A stretch of 64,000 nt of DNA from Bacteroides stercorirosoris. Lineage in GTDB: Bacteria > Bacteroidota > Bacteroidia > Bacteroidales > Bacteroidaceae. The notes below the pieces were generated by a model, which did no database searches, had not been told where the DNA came from, and saw nothing but the letters and a program-made list of their open reading frames with translations. The stretch is from positions 1-64,000 of the forward strand of contig NZ_FQZN01000029.1 in assembly GCF_900142015.1 (NCBI RefSeq), read 5' to 3'. The translations under genes were made by a program, and so were the position numbers. The stretch's first letter is position 1; each line of letters begins with the position of its first letter. Positions 45,106-59,313 of the stretch are shown piece by piece.

Positions 45106-45153
45106 TGATCAGAATCATGTGTTCGATAACAGTTGCGCATTCTGTTAAACTTA

Positions 45154-45186
45154 AATTTATTTATTAATCAATTATATTAATAATCT
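45154..45186 (+). promoter_or_regulatory. Conserved 33-nt leader before susC3
   Basis: Identical over 33 nt to the leaders of susC1 and susC2, although the susC3 coding sequence is much more divergent. Confidence 0.7.
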
Positions 45187-48100
45187 ATGAGAATCATACA
45201 CACAAAAATGTGCTTATTAATGCTTCTGTTAATAAGCTGTTCTTTAGGTATTTGGGCTCAAAACAAAACTGTTACAGGAGTAGTGGTTGATGTGCAGGGC
45301 GAATCAATTATTGGTGCTAACGTCCTTGTCAAAGGGACGGTAAATGGAGTAATTACCGATATCAATGGTAAATTCACACTAAATCAAGTAGCTGCTGATG
45401 CTACTCTTCAAATCAGTTTCATTGGATATAAAGAACAGACGATTGACTTGAAAGGCAAGTCGAACATTAGAGTTGTGATGCAGGAAGACACGGAAATGTT
45501 GGATGAAGTTGTAGTAGTCGGATATGGTGTTCAAAAGAAATCGGATGTTACGGGTGCCATGATTAGTGTTAGTTCAGAAGAACTAACTTCACGTCCTGTT
45601 TCAAATGCTTTTGAAGCTATGCAAGGAAAGGCGGCCGGAGTAGATATTACAAGTAATGAACGACCAGGTGAAATTGGTACTATTAATATACGAGGTGTAC
45701 GTTCACTGAGTGCAAGTAATACTCCTTTGTATGTAGTAGATGGAATTCCTTTGATGTCTACAAGTGGTATTGAGACCTTGAATCCTAATGATATAGAATC
45801 TATTGATATATTGAAAGATGCATCTGCGACAGCTATTTATGGTTCACGTGGTGCCAATGGTGTAATTTTAGTAACAACCAAACAGGGTAAAGAAGGTAAG
45901 ATGACACTCAATTATTCCGGTACGGTTACTGCAGAAACATTACAGGATCATTCGAAGATGATGAACTCTGCGGAGTATATCGAATGGCGTCGTTGGTCTT
46001 ATTATTACTTGAACCCGTCTAAATATCCTAGAGCTGACCAGCCTACTAAGGAAAATGATTATGAGATATTTTTGGGAGCTACTGATCCGACTGCTTGGAA
46101 AAATATAGAAAAGGGCTGGGCCGGAGGAAGTTGGGACGGTTCCAAAGTTGCTACAACCGACTGGTGTGATATGGTATCCCAAACCGGTATAACGCATGAG
46201 CATACACTTAGTGCTAGCGGAGGTACTGATAAGATAAAAGGATATGCATCCATTGGTTATTTGGATAATGAAGGTACAGTAAAAGGGCAATCTTATACTC
46301 GCTATACAACTAAAATAAGTTTGGACTTGAAACCGACTGCCTGGTTTACTATGGGATTGAATGTTAACGGTACATTTAGTGAGCAGCAATACGGTTCGTC
46401 TGCTACTACAACAGGTTCCTTGTTGAAGAATCTTCCGGGAACATTGTATGCAGGTGCCACAAGTATGTTTCCTTATGCAGTTCCTTTTGATGAAGAAGGC
46501 AATCGTATTGAATATCCAGGTGGTGATGATAAGGTGAAGAATGTGGCGGATGAGTGGAACCACAGCCAAAATGAACGTCGTATGTTTCGTGTCATCGGTA
46601 GTTTGTTTGCACAGCTTGATTTAGGAGAAATCTATTCTCCATTCAAAGGGCTGAAATATCGCTTTAGTTTCGGACCTGATTTTCGACACTATAGAAATGG
46701 TACTTTCCGCGATGAAGAGTCTTTAAGCAGTGAAGGTAAGAACCGTGCTTCTTTAAGCAATCAGTCTGATTTCTCATGGACGCTGGACAACCTGCTATAT
46801 TATGATAAAGAGATCGGCAAGCACTCTTTCGGGGTAACCTTGCTTCAAAGTGCTACCAAGTATCATTATGAATCATCATCTATGGCAGCGGAGGGTATCC
46901 CTTTGAATAGTGCCAAATGGAATGCGCTGTCAAAAGAAAACATATCTTTATTGGATGATTGGAATAGTTCGTTGACTGAAAAGCAGTTACTTTCTTATAT
47001 GTTTCGTTTGAATTATGACTATCACAATCGATATTTATTGACCATTTCGGGGCGTTGGGACGGTGCGTCTCAGTTGGCTGATGGCAATAAGTGGGCATTT
47101 TTTCCCAGTGCAGCTTTAGGTTGGCGTATTGATCAGGAGGCATTTATGGAAAATATTAATTGGATTAATCAGTTGAAATTGCGCATAGGTTTCGGTACTA
47201 CAGGTAATTCCGCTATCTCTCCTTATCAGACAAAAGGGGCAATTGTGCCTTTCTATTATCCATTTGGTAGCAGTCTTGTTCCGGGATTTGCTGCCTCCGA
47301 GCCGTTAACTGGGAAGACGGTGACCTTGGCCAATCAAGATTTGGGTTGGGAGAAGACCACTCAATATAATATAGGAATTGATTACTCTTTATTGAAGGGC
47401 AGAATTTCCGGAGTACTTGATTTTTATACTTCTCATACAACAGACTTGTTAATGAATATGAGTATTCCTTCATTGAATGGCTATACACAATCTTATGCTA
47501 ATGTTGGTGAGACATCAAATGTCGGTGTTGATATTACACTGAACACGGTGAATATTAAGACTCGTGATTTTGAATGGAGGACCTCTCTTAATGCTGCCTG
47601 GCAGAAAGATAAAGTTGAAGAACTGGCAAACGGTAAAGAAGATGATATCGTAAATAATTGGTTCATTGGTCAAGCACTGGGAGTGATTTATGGATATGAG
47701 TCAGGCGGGCTGTGGAAAGAGGAAGATGTAGAATTGATGGAAGAATATAACAAGAAAGGTCATTCTTTCCAGGTTGGTATGGCTAGACCGGTCGATCAGA
47801 ATGGGGATAAAAAGATAGATCCGAATGATGACCGTGTAGTTATCGGTCATACTCGTCCGCGGTGGACATTGGGTATGAACAATACATTTTATTACAAAAA
47901 CTTTGAGCTTTCTGTTATGCTGTATGGGCGCTTCGATTATATGGTTGACACGGGCGGAGAATGGCAAGGAGGCCGTTATATGCAAAGGTCTATAAACTAC
48001 TATAACGAAAATAATAAGAATGCCGATTATCAGAAACCCATCTACAATATTGGTGGTGGTGATCCCTACTATCGTATTCTGGGCTATAAAAAAGGATCAT

Positions 48101-48309
48101 TTCTGAAAGTACGTAATATATCTTTGGGATATACATTCCCGCAATCTCTTATCAAGAAATGGAATCTCTCCAACTTAAAAGTCTTTGTGCAGGCCAAGAA
48201 TCCTGGGCAAATATTCTCTACGATTGATTTTCTTGAGCTGGATGCTTCGCAGTCGTATACATCTACTTGGAATCGTGGTTTCACGGTGGGGCTGAATGTT
48301 GGATTTTAA
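45187..48309 (+). CDS. SusC-like TonB-dependent outer-membrane glycan importer (system 3)
   Basis: A 1040-residue SusC homologue. The signal peptide MRIIHTKMCLLMLLLISC is nearly that of systems 1 and 2, but after it the protein diverges: TGVVVDVQGESIIGANVLVKG regulatory-like domain, TonB-box region DEVVVVGYGVQKKSDVTG, plug (AFEAMQGKAAGVDI, IRGVRSLSASNTPLYVVDG, LKDASATAIYGSRGANGVILV in parts), barrel end GFTVGLNVGF. It is followed 23 nt later by its SusD. No enzyme gene follows, so it may import products of the other systems' enzymes. Confidence 0.95.
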   Translation: MRIIHTKMCLLMLLLISCSLGIWAQNKTVTGVVVDVQGESIIGANVLVKGTVNGVITDINGKFTLNQVAADATLQISFIGYKEQTIDLKGKSNIRVVMQEDTEMLDEVVVVGYGVQKKSDVTGAMISVSSEELTSRPVSNAFEAMQGKAAGVDITSNERPGEIGTINIRGVRSLSASNTPLYVVDGIPLMSTSGIETLNPNDIESIDILKDASATAIYGSRGANGVILVTTKQGKEGKMTLNYSGTVTAETLQDHSKMMNSAEYIEWRRWSYYYLNPSKYPRADQPTKENDYEIFLGATDPTAWKNIEKGWAGGSWDGSKVATTDWCDMVSQTGITHEHTLSASGGTDKIKGYASIGYLDNEGTVKGQSYTRYTTKISLDLKPTAWFTMGLNVNGTFSEQQYGSSATTTGSLLKNLPGTLYAGATSMFPYAVPFDEEGNRIEYPGGDDKVKNVADEWNHSQNERRMFRVIGSLFAQLDLGEIYSPFKGLKYRFSFGPDFRHYRNGTFRDEESLSSEGKNRASLSNQSDFSWTLDNLLYYDKEIGKHSFGVTLLQSATKYHYESSSMAAEGIPLNSAKWNALSKENISLLDDWNSSLTEKQLLSYMFRLNYDYHNRYLLTISGRWDGASQLADGNKWAFFPSAALGWRIDQEAFMENINWINQLKLRIGFGTTGNSAISPYQTKGAIVPFYYPFGSSLVPGFAASEPLTGKTVTLANQDLGWEKTTQYNIGIDYSLLKGRISGVLDFYTSHTTDLLMNMSIPSLNGYTQSYANVGETSNVGVDITLNTVNIKTRDFEWRTSLNAAWQKDKVEELANGKEDDIVNNWFIGQALGVIYGYESGGLWKEEDVELMEEYNKKGHSFQVGMARPVDQNGDKKIDPNDDRVVIGHTRPRWTLGMNNTFYYKNFELSVMLYGRFDYMVDTGGEWQGGRYMQRSINYYNENNKNADYQKPIYNIGGGDPYYRILGYKKGSFLKVRNISLGYTFPQSLIKKWNLSNLKVFVQAKNPGQIFSTIDFLELDASQSYTSTWNRGFTVGLNVGF

Positions 48310-48332
48310 ATTACTAAGAAAGGAATATAATT

Positions 48333-50282
48333 ATGAAATTAGATAGAAAAGTATTATTAGGATTAGCATTCTTAGCATTAGGAATGTCAGGTACTTCTTG
48401 TGCAGGTTTCTTGGATGAGAAACTTACCACACAGCAAAATACGGATTACTTTGATACTCCGGAAGGCATTGACAGGCTGGAAGTAAGTCTTTACTATAAT
48501 TTGCGGTTTCATTTTGCTAAGGAGTATGCTTGTGCAACAACAAACTCCGGAACTGATGAATTTCGTGTAGGAGGTGATGGCTCTAATGCTTCTTGGAATA
48601 ATTATGATGGAAATTTGCAGTCTCAAGTAGTCAGTAATTCCACCAAGATGGAGGAAGTTTGGGATGGGATGTACAATGGGATAAATAATGCAAATCTTCT
48701 ACTCAGTAAAGTAACGCTGGATAGTTATAAAGGTAGCAATAAGAACCTTTACATCGGTGAAGCTCATTTCTTGCGTGGTTTAAATTATTTTAAGTTGGTT
48801 TCCCAATATGGTGGGGTACCGTTGAAGTTGACACCCAGCGTTTCTCCTGAACGTGAATTTACCCGTGCTACAGCCGAAGCTACTTATTTACAGGTTATTG
48901 ATGACTTAAAAACGGCTTATGACTATCTGCCGTCCACTGCATCCGCTGTTGGAAAGATGACAAAAGATGCTGCTGCGCATTTTTTGGCTAAAGCTTATTT
49001 GTCTCGTGCTAGCGAAATCAATGATAGCTGGAATGGGGCGACGAAAACAGCTGATTTGGCTGAGGCTTTGAGGTTGGCGCAAGAAGTGATTGCTCATCGC
49101 CAGTTGGCTGCCAATTATGCTGATTTATGGAATTATACAGAACCCAACGGTGCAAATGAACAATTGGATGAGATATTGTTGGCAGCCCAGTTCTCTTCGG
49201 ATAAATCTACAGAAGGGGCTAGCGGAAATCAGTGTCATCTCTATTATGTTTCAGTATATAAGGATTTACCCTATATGCAGCGTGATATAGCAGGGGAAAG
49301 AGAATATCAACGTTTAAGAACAACATATTATATGTATAATATTTATGATATGGTGAATGATTCTCGTTTTTGGAAGAGCTTTAAAACGAAGTACTCTGTC
49401 AACAATCCGGGGAAGGATGGCAAGTATGTACATGGAGATTTAGGTATCATGTATATCATCAATCGTCCGGGCGATACTCGTTTTGAAAATGTCCAGTTGA
49501 AGGAACAGGTTGTTTATGAAAAAACGGGGAAAACGGTTCCTACTGTGTTTGTTGCTTATCCGAAAAGTCAGAATGGTAAAGATGATGTGGCATTGTATGA
49601 TTATACTACCCGTTATTGCACACTCAATAAATTCATTGACGGTTCAAGAGATGCTCGGGATAGTAGAGTAGGGTATCGGGATGGTATTCTTGCCCGATTG
49701 GGTGAAACTTACCTGATTGCGGCGGAAGTTTTGATACGTCAGGAAAAATATGGTGATGCTTTAACATACGTCAATAAACTTCGCCAGCGTGCAGCCTATA
49801 AGAGTGGGGAAGACCGTTCAGCTTATTGTGATGGCGGTGCGGCTTATAAAGAAGGTTCCCTAGGTTTTGTTGACAATGGCGTTAATTCATATTTTGCCGA
49901 AAACTCATATTATGAATCTAATAATATAGCTAAGACTACATCTGCTACAGTTCTTGATATTGAAGATATACGCAACTTGCCGGCTGAAGATGAGGCGGTT
50001 ATTCAGAAGCTGGGATATTCTTCCGATTATGACCGTATGATGTGTCTTTTGTTGAATGAACGTTCACGCGAACTATGCGGGGAATTTTATCGTTGGGAAG
50101 ATCTGTCGAGAACTAAAACGTTGCTTGCACGTGCTAGAGCATACAATCCGGATGCTGCCTCAAATATTAACGAACGACATTATTTGCGTCCGATCCCTCA
50201 AACTTATTTGGATGCAATTCAAAAGAATGGGCATTCATTGACCAATGAAGAGAAGAAAGCCCAGCAGAATCCTGGATATTGA
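48333..50282 (+). CDS. SusD/RagB-like surface glycan-binding lipoprotein (system 3)
   Basis: A 649-residue lipoprotein (lipobox GTSC, then AGFLDEKLTTQQNTDYFDTP). The SusD N-terminal helical region GEAHFLRGLNYFKLVSQYGGVP and C-terminal RLGETYLIAAEVLIRQEKYGDALTYVNKLRQRA (in parts) and NERSRELCGEFYRWEDLSRT are clear. It ends in RPIPQTYLDAIQKNG, usual for this family. Followed by a strong terminator. Confidence 0.94.
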   Translation: MKLDRKVLLGLAFLALGMSGTSCAGFLDEKLTTQQNTDYFDTPEGIDRLEVSLYYNLRFHFAKEYACATTNSGTDEFRVGGDGSNASWNNYDGNLQSQVVSNSTKMEEVWDGMYNGINNANLLLSKVTLDSYKGSNKNLYIGEAHFLRGLNYFKLVSQYGGVPLKLTPSVSPEREFTRATAEATYLQVIDDLKTAYDYLPSTASAVGKMTKDAAAHFLAKAYLSRASEINDSWNGATKTADLAEALRLAQEVIAHRQLAANYADLWNYTEPNGANEQLDEILLAAQFSSDKSTEGASGNQCHLYYVSVYKDLPYMQRDIAGEREYQRLRTTYYMYNIYDMVNDSRFWKSFKTKYSVNNPGKDGKYVHGDLGIMYIINRPGDTRFENVQLKEQVVYEKTGKTVPTVFVAYPKSQNGKDDVALYDYTTRYCTLNKFIDGSRDARDSRVGYRDGILARLGETYLIAAEVLIRQEKYGDALTYVNKLRQRAAYKSGEDRSAYCDGGAAYKEGSLGFVDNGVNSYFAENSYYESNNIAKTTSATVLDIEDIRNLPAEDEAVIQKLGYSSDYDRMMCLLLNERSRELCGEFYRWEDLSRTKTLLARARAYNPDAASNINERHYLRPIPQTYLDAIQKNGHSLTNEEKKAQQNPGY

Positions 50283-50300
50283 TAAATGAATATTTTTAAA

Positions 50301-50342
50301 ACAAGAAAGGCGGATATTCTTTAGAATGTACGCCTTTCTTGT
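50301..50342 (+). terminator. Rho-independent terminator after susD3
   Basis: Perfect 12-bp arms ACAAGAAAGGCG (50301-50312) and CGCCTTTCTTGT (50331-50342) with an 18-nt loop. It separates the PUL from the TonB/DUF4374/PepSY operon. The following gap to 50509 contains three AGCGATT motifs (50383, 50439, 50476) but no clear promoter or Fur box by eye. Confidence 0.75.
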
Positions 50343-50509
50343 CATATTAATGGGAGACTGCCAATACAATATACCTATTAATAGCGATTGCAGCGTATAC
50401 CCCTATCGAATACTCCGGCAAGATATTTACCTGCATATAGCGATTGTTTTGCTTTCAGTTTATAGAGACCTTTGCAGCGATTTATTAACTGCATAAAACT
50501 CTTTGTAAA

Positions 50510-55516
<5,007 letters not shown>

Positions 55517-55591
55517 ATCCCCGTTCTGCTCTCATCAGCGGATTACGAATTCGCTTTCGGAGGGTAAAGGGGGGGATATGTGAAAAACGAT

Positions 55592-55631
55592 AAAGTGTCA
55601 GTCCGGCAAAATGATGTCGGACTGACACTTT
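55592..55631 (+). terminator. Rho-independent terminator after the Xus-like operon
   Basis: Perfect 14-bp arms AAAGTGTCAGTCCG (55592-55605) and CGGACTGACACTTT (55618-55631) around a 12-nt loop, followed by GCATTTTAT. Confidence 0.85.
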
Positions 55632-55763
55632 GCATTTTATGCATAATGAGAATGCGATATTTCCGGCCGATGGCAGGACAGGACGAAAAGAAACGAACGA
55701 AAATCAGCATGTCGTTGATTGAAAGTGTAATCCACAAATATATACAACTCTGAAAAAAGAAAA

Positions 55764-55923
55764 ACACATGGTCTGTATGCTGTGAACACATGGTCTGTTC
55801 CCCATCTATAGATCGTTTGTTTCCGATATATAGATGGTTTGTGTTGCATCTATAGATCTTTGGTGTCCCATCTATAGATTGTTCGCGTCCCATCTATACT
55901 TCTTGTATGAAAGAACTATAGTT
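55764..55923. repeat. Phased palindrome array C (six cores plus two degenerate units, 22-bp period)
   Basis: Cores start at 55804 (ATCTATAGAT), 55826 (ATATATAGAT), 55848, 55870 (both ATCTATAGAT), 55892 (ATCTATACTT) and 55914 (AACTATAGTT), each exactly 22 bp apart. Two ACACATGGTCTGT units at 55764 and 55786 continue the 22-bp spacing upstream. Spacers are variable GT- and C-rich 12-mers. The central CTATAG is shared with array A. It lies in the 714-bp gap between the Xus-like operon and GH2. Positions 55940-56230 hold no other recognised feature except the presumed GH2 promoter. Confidence 0.88.
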
Positions 55924-56230
55924 CCTTGCATAAGTATTGTATGTATCGTCTGCTTTATGCAGAAACAATGCATTTATATTCTAAAGATTATGCGATTAAA
56001 TTCTCTTTGAACAGTTTGCAGAGAAGGCTCTGTTGGGAAAAGGAGACTTTTAGTGGCTTTTTGTTCGTTATGGGACGTGATTGATAACTTCTTGTACTGT
56101 GAAAAGCTCGGCGGGAAGAAGCGGTTAATCTTCCCCCCGTCATTTTGTACAGACAGAAAATCATTCTGTTTATTTATGTTTTGCCCGGGAATGCCTTTCT
56201 TTGTAAAATCGAATAATAAAGCCAAATACT

Positions 56231-59179
56231 ATGAGTAGAAAGCACTTTCTCACAACCGTCCTCTTCCTGCTGACAACCTGCCTGTTGCAAGCCCAGGAAA
56301 CAGAACGCCAATATCTTTCCGGAACCGGGTTGGGCAATACCGTGACCTGGCAATTCCGCGTCTCCGAAGGCCGTAACAGCGGACATTGGAGCAAAATAGA
56401 AGTCCCCTCCCAATGGGAACTGCAAGGCTTCGGCGAATATACCTATGGTCGCTGGTACAAGAAGCCGGGCGTAAAGAATCCCTCGATGGAAGAAGGCACA
56501 TACAAACGCTCTTTCCGCATACCCCGCAACTGGCAGGGGCGGAACATACGTCTCTGGCTGGATGGCGTCATGACCGATACCGAGGTTTTCGTTAACGGAC
56601 AGTCGGCCGGACCGGTACACCAGGGCGGTTTCTACCGCTTCTCTTATGATGTGACGGATTTATTGAAATATGGAAGCTCCAACCAGATAGAAGTGCGGGT
56701 GAAGAAGCACTCCGACAACCGCACCGTGAACGCTGCCGAACGCAAGGCGGACTGGTGGCTGTTCGGTGGAATCTATCGCCCCGTATGGCTGGAGGCAAAG
56801 CCTGCCGTGCACATTGAGCGCCTGGCGGTGGATGCCCGTGCGGATGGAGAATTGAAAGTCGAGGTACATCTGCAAGGCGTCACCGGAGAAGAAAGTCTTT
56901 CGATGGAAGTGTCACCTGTATCTGCAAAGGACGCCGAACACCGACCGGTGAAGGTCACCGCCGACTCCGTCCAACTGCTGACCGCCCATTTTGACGGCAT
57001 CTCTCCCTGGACTCCCGAATCGCCTACGCTCTACCGGCTCACGGTTTCCCTGCTCGGCAAAGCGGGAAATGTCATTCACTCCATGAACACCCGTATCGGC
57101 TTCCGTACCATTGATTTCCGTCCCCGCGACGGTCTTTACCTGAATGGTACGAAACTGGTGATGAAAGGTATCAACCGCCACTCTTTCCATCCTGACGGCG
57201 GACGAACCACAAATAAAGAACTCAGCATACAGGACGTGAAGCTTATCAAGGAGATGAATATGAACGCCGTCCGCTCCCATTATCCACCCGATACACACTT
57301 TCTGGATGCCTGCGACTCCCTCGGCCTGCTCTACATTGACGAACTGGCAGGCTGGCAGAATGCTTACGACACTCCGACGGGCACCTGGCTTGTCCGCGAA
57401 ATGCTGGAACGTGACGTCAACCATCCCTGCATCGTGCTTTGGAGCAATGGCAACGAAGGCGGATGGAATACCGCCATCGACAGCCTCTTCCGTACATACG
57501 ATCCCCAGAAACGCCACGTCATCCATCCCTGGGCCGACTTCGATGAACTGGACACGCACCACTATCCCGCCTATCTGACAGGAGTAGCCCGCTTCACCAA
57601 TGGCTATAAAGTCTTTATGCCTGCCGAATTCATGCACGGCCAGTACGACCAGGGGCATGGTGCCGGACTGGAAGATTTCTGGGCGCGCTATACGGCGCAT
57701 CCTCTGTTTGCCGGAGGCTTTATGTGGGCATATAGTGATGAGGCTGTGCGCCGTTCGGATCGTGGCGGGGCATTGGACAGTGAGGATTACAATGCGCCGG
57801 ACGGCATTCTCGGTCCTTTCCGTGAGAAAGAGGGCAGTTACTATTCTGTCCGTGAAGTCTGGTCGCCGATACATGTGGAGCCGTTGATGATTACCCCTTC
57901 ATTCCGTGGAGATTTCCGGGTGTCGAACAGGTATTTGTTTACCAATCTGGGTGCATGTTCCATGCGTTGGCGGGTGCTTCGTTGTGTGTCGCCGTTAAGT
58001 GGAAAGGAAGAAGGGGAGGTTGTGGCTGTGGCCGACGGTGGTGCACAGGCATGGCGCCAGGTGGCGGACAGTGGAAGCGTGCAGTTGCCGTCATTGATAC
58101 CCGGTGAGACAGGGTTTGCACACATCAGCCTGCCGGACAATTTCTTTAGTGGAGACATTCTGGAACTTGAAGCATACGGGGCGGATGGCGAGAGTGTCTG
58201 CACACGTACGTTCCCGATACAAGCTGCGCAGGATTATCTGCAGCGGGAGATGTCGGGACGGGCGAATGAGTATTTGTCCTTACAGGCATCCGGTTCTTCT
58301 GCAAGAAAGCTTGCCGCTTCGGAAAACTCCGCTTCCGTTCCTCCTTGCCACATCGAAGAAACTGACACTTCCATCACTCTGTCTTCTTCTGCCGTCACCG
58401 TCTCTTTCCGGAAGAGTGATGCCACTATCGCTTCTGTAAAGCGAAACACTGACGGACAGATAATCCCCTTGAAAGACGGTCCCGTGGCTGTTGGAATGAA
58501 GATGGTTCTGTCCGGTCTGTCCACCCGTATGGAAAACGGTGCGGCTGTTCTTTGTGCACGGTATCGGGGTGCGGCGGACTCTATAGTCTGGCGTATGTCG
58601 CCCGACGGCCTGCTTTCGATGGACGCCGTGTTGCTGAACCGTGCTTCCGGTGGCGGAGGCTTTGACGATGCTTTTACAGATACGGAAGTGTTGAATCTTG
58701 GTCTTACGTTCTCTTATCCCGAATCGGAGTGTTCCGGTATGCGCTGGATGGGGCGTGGACCTTATCGTGTCTGGAAGAATCGTATTCCGGGCACAAATTA
58801 TGGTATCTGGCAGAAAGATTACAATAATACAATTACCGGTGAGAGTACCGACCGTTTGGTTTACCCGGAGTTCAAAGGTTATCATGCCAACTTCTACTGG
58901 GCAACTCTGCAAAGTCCCACCTCTCCATTCACCGTCTACGCAGCCAGTGACGGCATCTTCCTGAGAGTATTCACCCCCGAAGAACCCCGTGGACGTCAGG
59001 ATGGCAAAAACACCATGCCCGACTTCCCCGCCGGAGATATCTCCTTCCTGCTCGAAATTCCTGGCATCCGTTGCTTCAAACCCATCAGCCAGCACGGACC
59101 GCAAAGCCAACCGGGAATCATCCGCATCAAGAAGGGAGACGAAGGGATAAGGCTGAATTTAAGGTTTGACTTTAGATAA
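56231..59179 (+). CDS. GH2 beta-galactosidase/beta-glucuronidase family enzyme
   Basis: A 982-residue periplasmic enzyme with a signal peptide (residues 1-21, LLQAQ). It has the full GH2 layout: sugar-binding jelly roll (WELQGFGEYTYGRW, about 60-200), immunoglobulin-like domain, TIM barrel and a long C-terminal region with the beta-galactosidase small-chain fold (MRWMGRGPYRVWKNR). The acid/base is E409 in WSNGNEGGW and the nucleophile E466 in PAEFMHGQYDQG. GH2 enzymes of RG-I loci remove galactose or uronic acid side chains; which one applies here cannot be read. The stop codon overlaps the inverted repeat at 59178. Confidence 0.93.
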   Translation: MSRKHFLTTVLFLLTTCLLQAQETERQYLSGTGLGNTVTWQFRVSEGRNSGHWSKIEVPSQWELQGFGEYTYGRWYKKPGVKNPSMEEGTYKRSFRIPRNWQGRNIRLWLDGVMTDTEVFVNGQSAGPVHQGGFYRFSYDVTDLLKYGSSNQIEVRVKKHSDNRTVNAAERKADWWLFGGIYRPVWLEAKPAVHIERLAVDARADGELKVEVHLQGVTGEESLSMEVSPVSAKDAEHRPVKVTADSVQLLTAHFDGISPWTPESPTLYRLTVSLLGKAGNVIHSMNTRIGFRTIDFRPRDGLYLNGTKLVMKGINRHSFHPDGGRTTNKELSIQDVKLIKEMNMNAVRSHYPPDTHFLDACDSLGLLYIDELAGWQNAYDTPTGTWLVREMLERDVNHPCIVLWSNGNEGGWNTAIDSLFRTYDPQKRHVIHPWADFDELDTHHYPAYLTGVARFTNGYKVFMPAEFMHGQYDQGHGAGLEDFWARYTAHPLFAGGFMWAYSDEAVRRSDRGGALDSEDYNAPDGILGPFREKEGSYYSVREVWSPIHVEPLMITPSFRGDFRVSNRYLFTNLGACSMRWRVLRCVSPLSGKEEGEVVAVADGGAQAWRQVADSGSVQLPSLIPGETGFAHISLPDNFFSGDILELEAYGADGESVCTRTFPIQAAQDYLQREMSGRANEYLSLQASGSSARKLAASENSASVPPCHIEETDTSITLSSSAVTVSFRKSDATIASVKRNTDGQIIPLKDGPVAVGMKMVLSGLSTRMENGAAVLCARYRGAADSIVWRMSPDGLLSMDAVLLNRASGGGGFDDAFTDTEVLNLGLTFSYPESECSGMRWMGRGPYRVWKNRIPGTNYGIWQKDYNNTITGESTDRLVYPEFKGYHANFYWATLQSPTSPFTVYAASDGIFLRVFTPEEPRGRQDGKNTMPDFPAGDISFLLEIPGIRCFKPISQHGPQSQPGIIRIKKGDEGIRLNLRFDFR

Positions 59180-59216
59180 ATGATAGTTTAGCGGCGAAGC
59201 CCCTAAACCATCATTT
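59178..59216. repeat. Short inverted repeat at the GH2 stop codon
   Basis: AAATGATAGTTTAG (59178-59191) and CTAAACCATCATTT (59203-59216) pair with one mismatch around an 11-nt GC-rich loop. It is the shortest member of the AAATGATAATTTAG tip family and overlaps the GH2 stop (59177-59179). Confidence 0.65.
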
Positions 59217-59266
59217 CACTTATCATTTCCGCCAAACCATTCAGGCCTCTTTTCGCTATAAACCGC

Positions 59267-59274
59267 TATATTTG
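59267..59274 (+). promoter_or_regulatory. -7 promoter box for the gene at 59314
   Basis: TATATTTG matches TAnnTTTG, 40 bp before the start. No GTCAAAA repeat lies upstream, so this gene is not obviously under the same activator. Confidence 0.5.
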
Positions 59275-59313
59275 CCCCAGCTATTAATCTAACTATCTGT
59301 TATAAAGAATACC

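Noticed and set aside
50383..50482. Three AGCGATT motifs upstream of the Xus-like receptor as an operator
   Set aside because: Spacing is irregular (56 and 37 bp) and no palindromic Fur-like box is visible; not enough to call a site.
55974..56225. 83-residue minus-strand frame, considered as an insertion-sequence remnant
   Set aside because: No transposase motif, no flanking inverted repeats or target duplication recognised; most likely a chance frame in a non-coding region.
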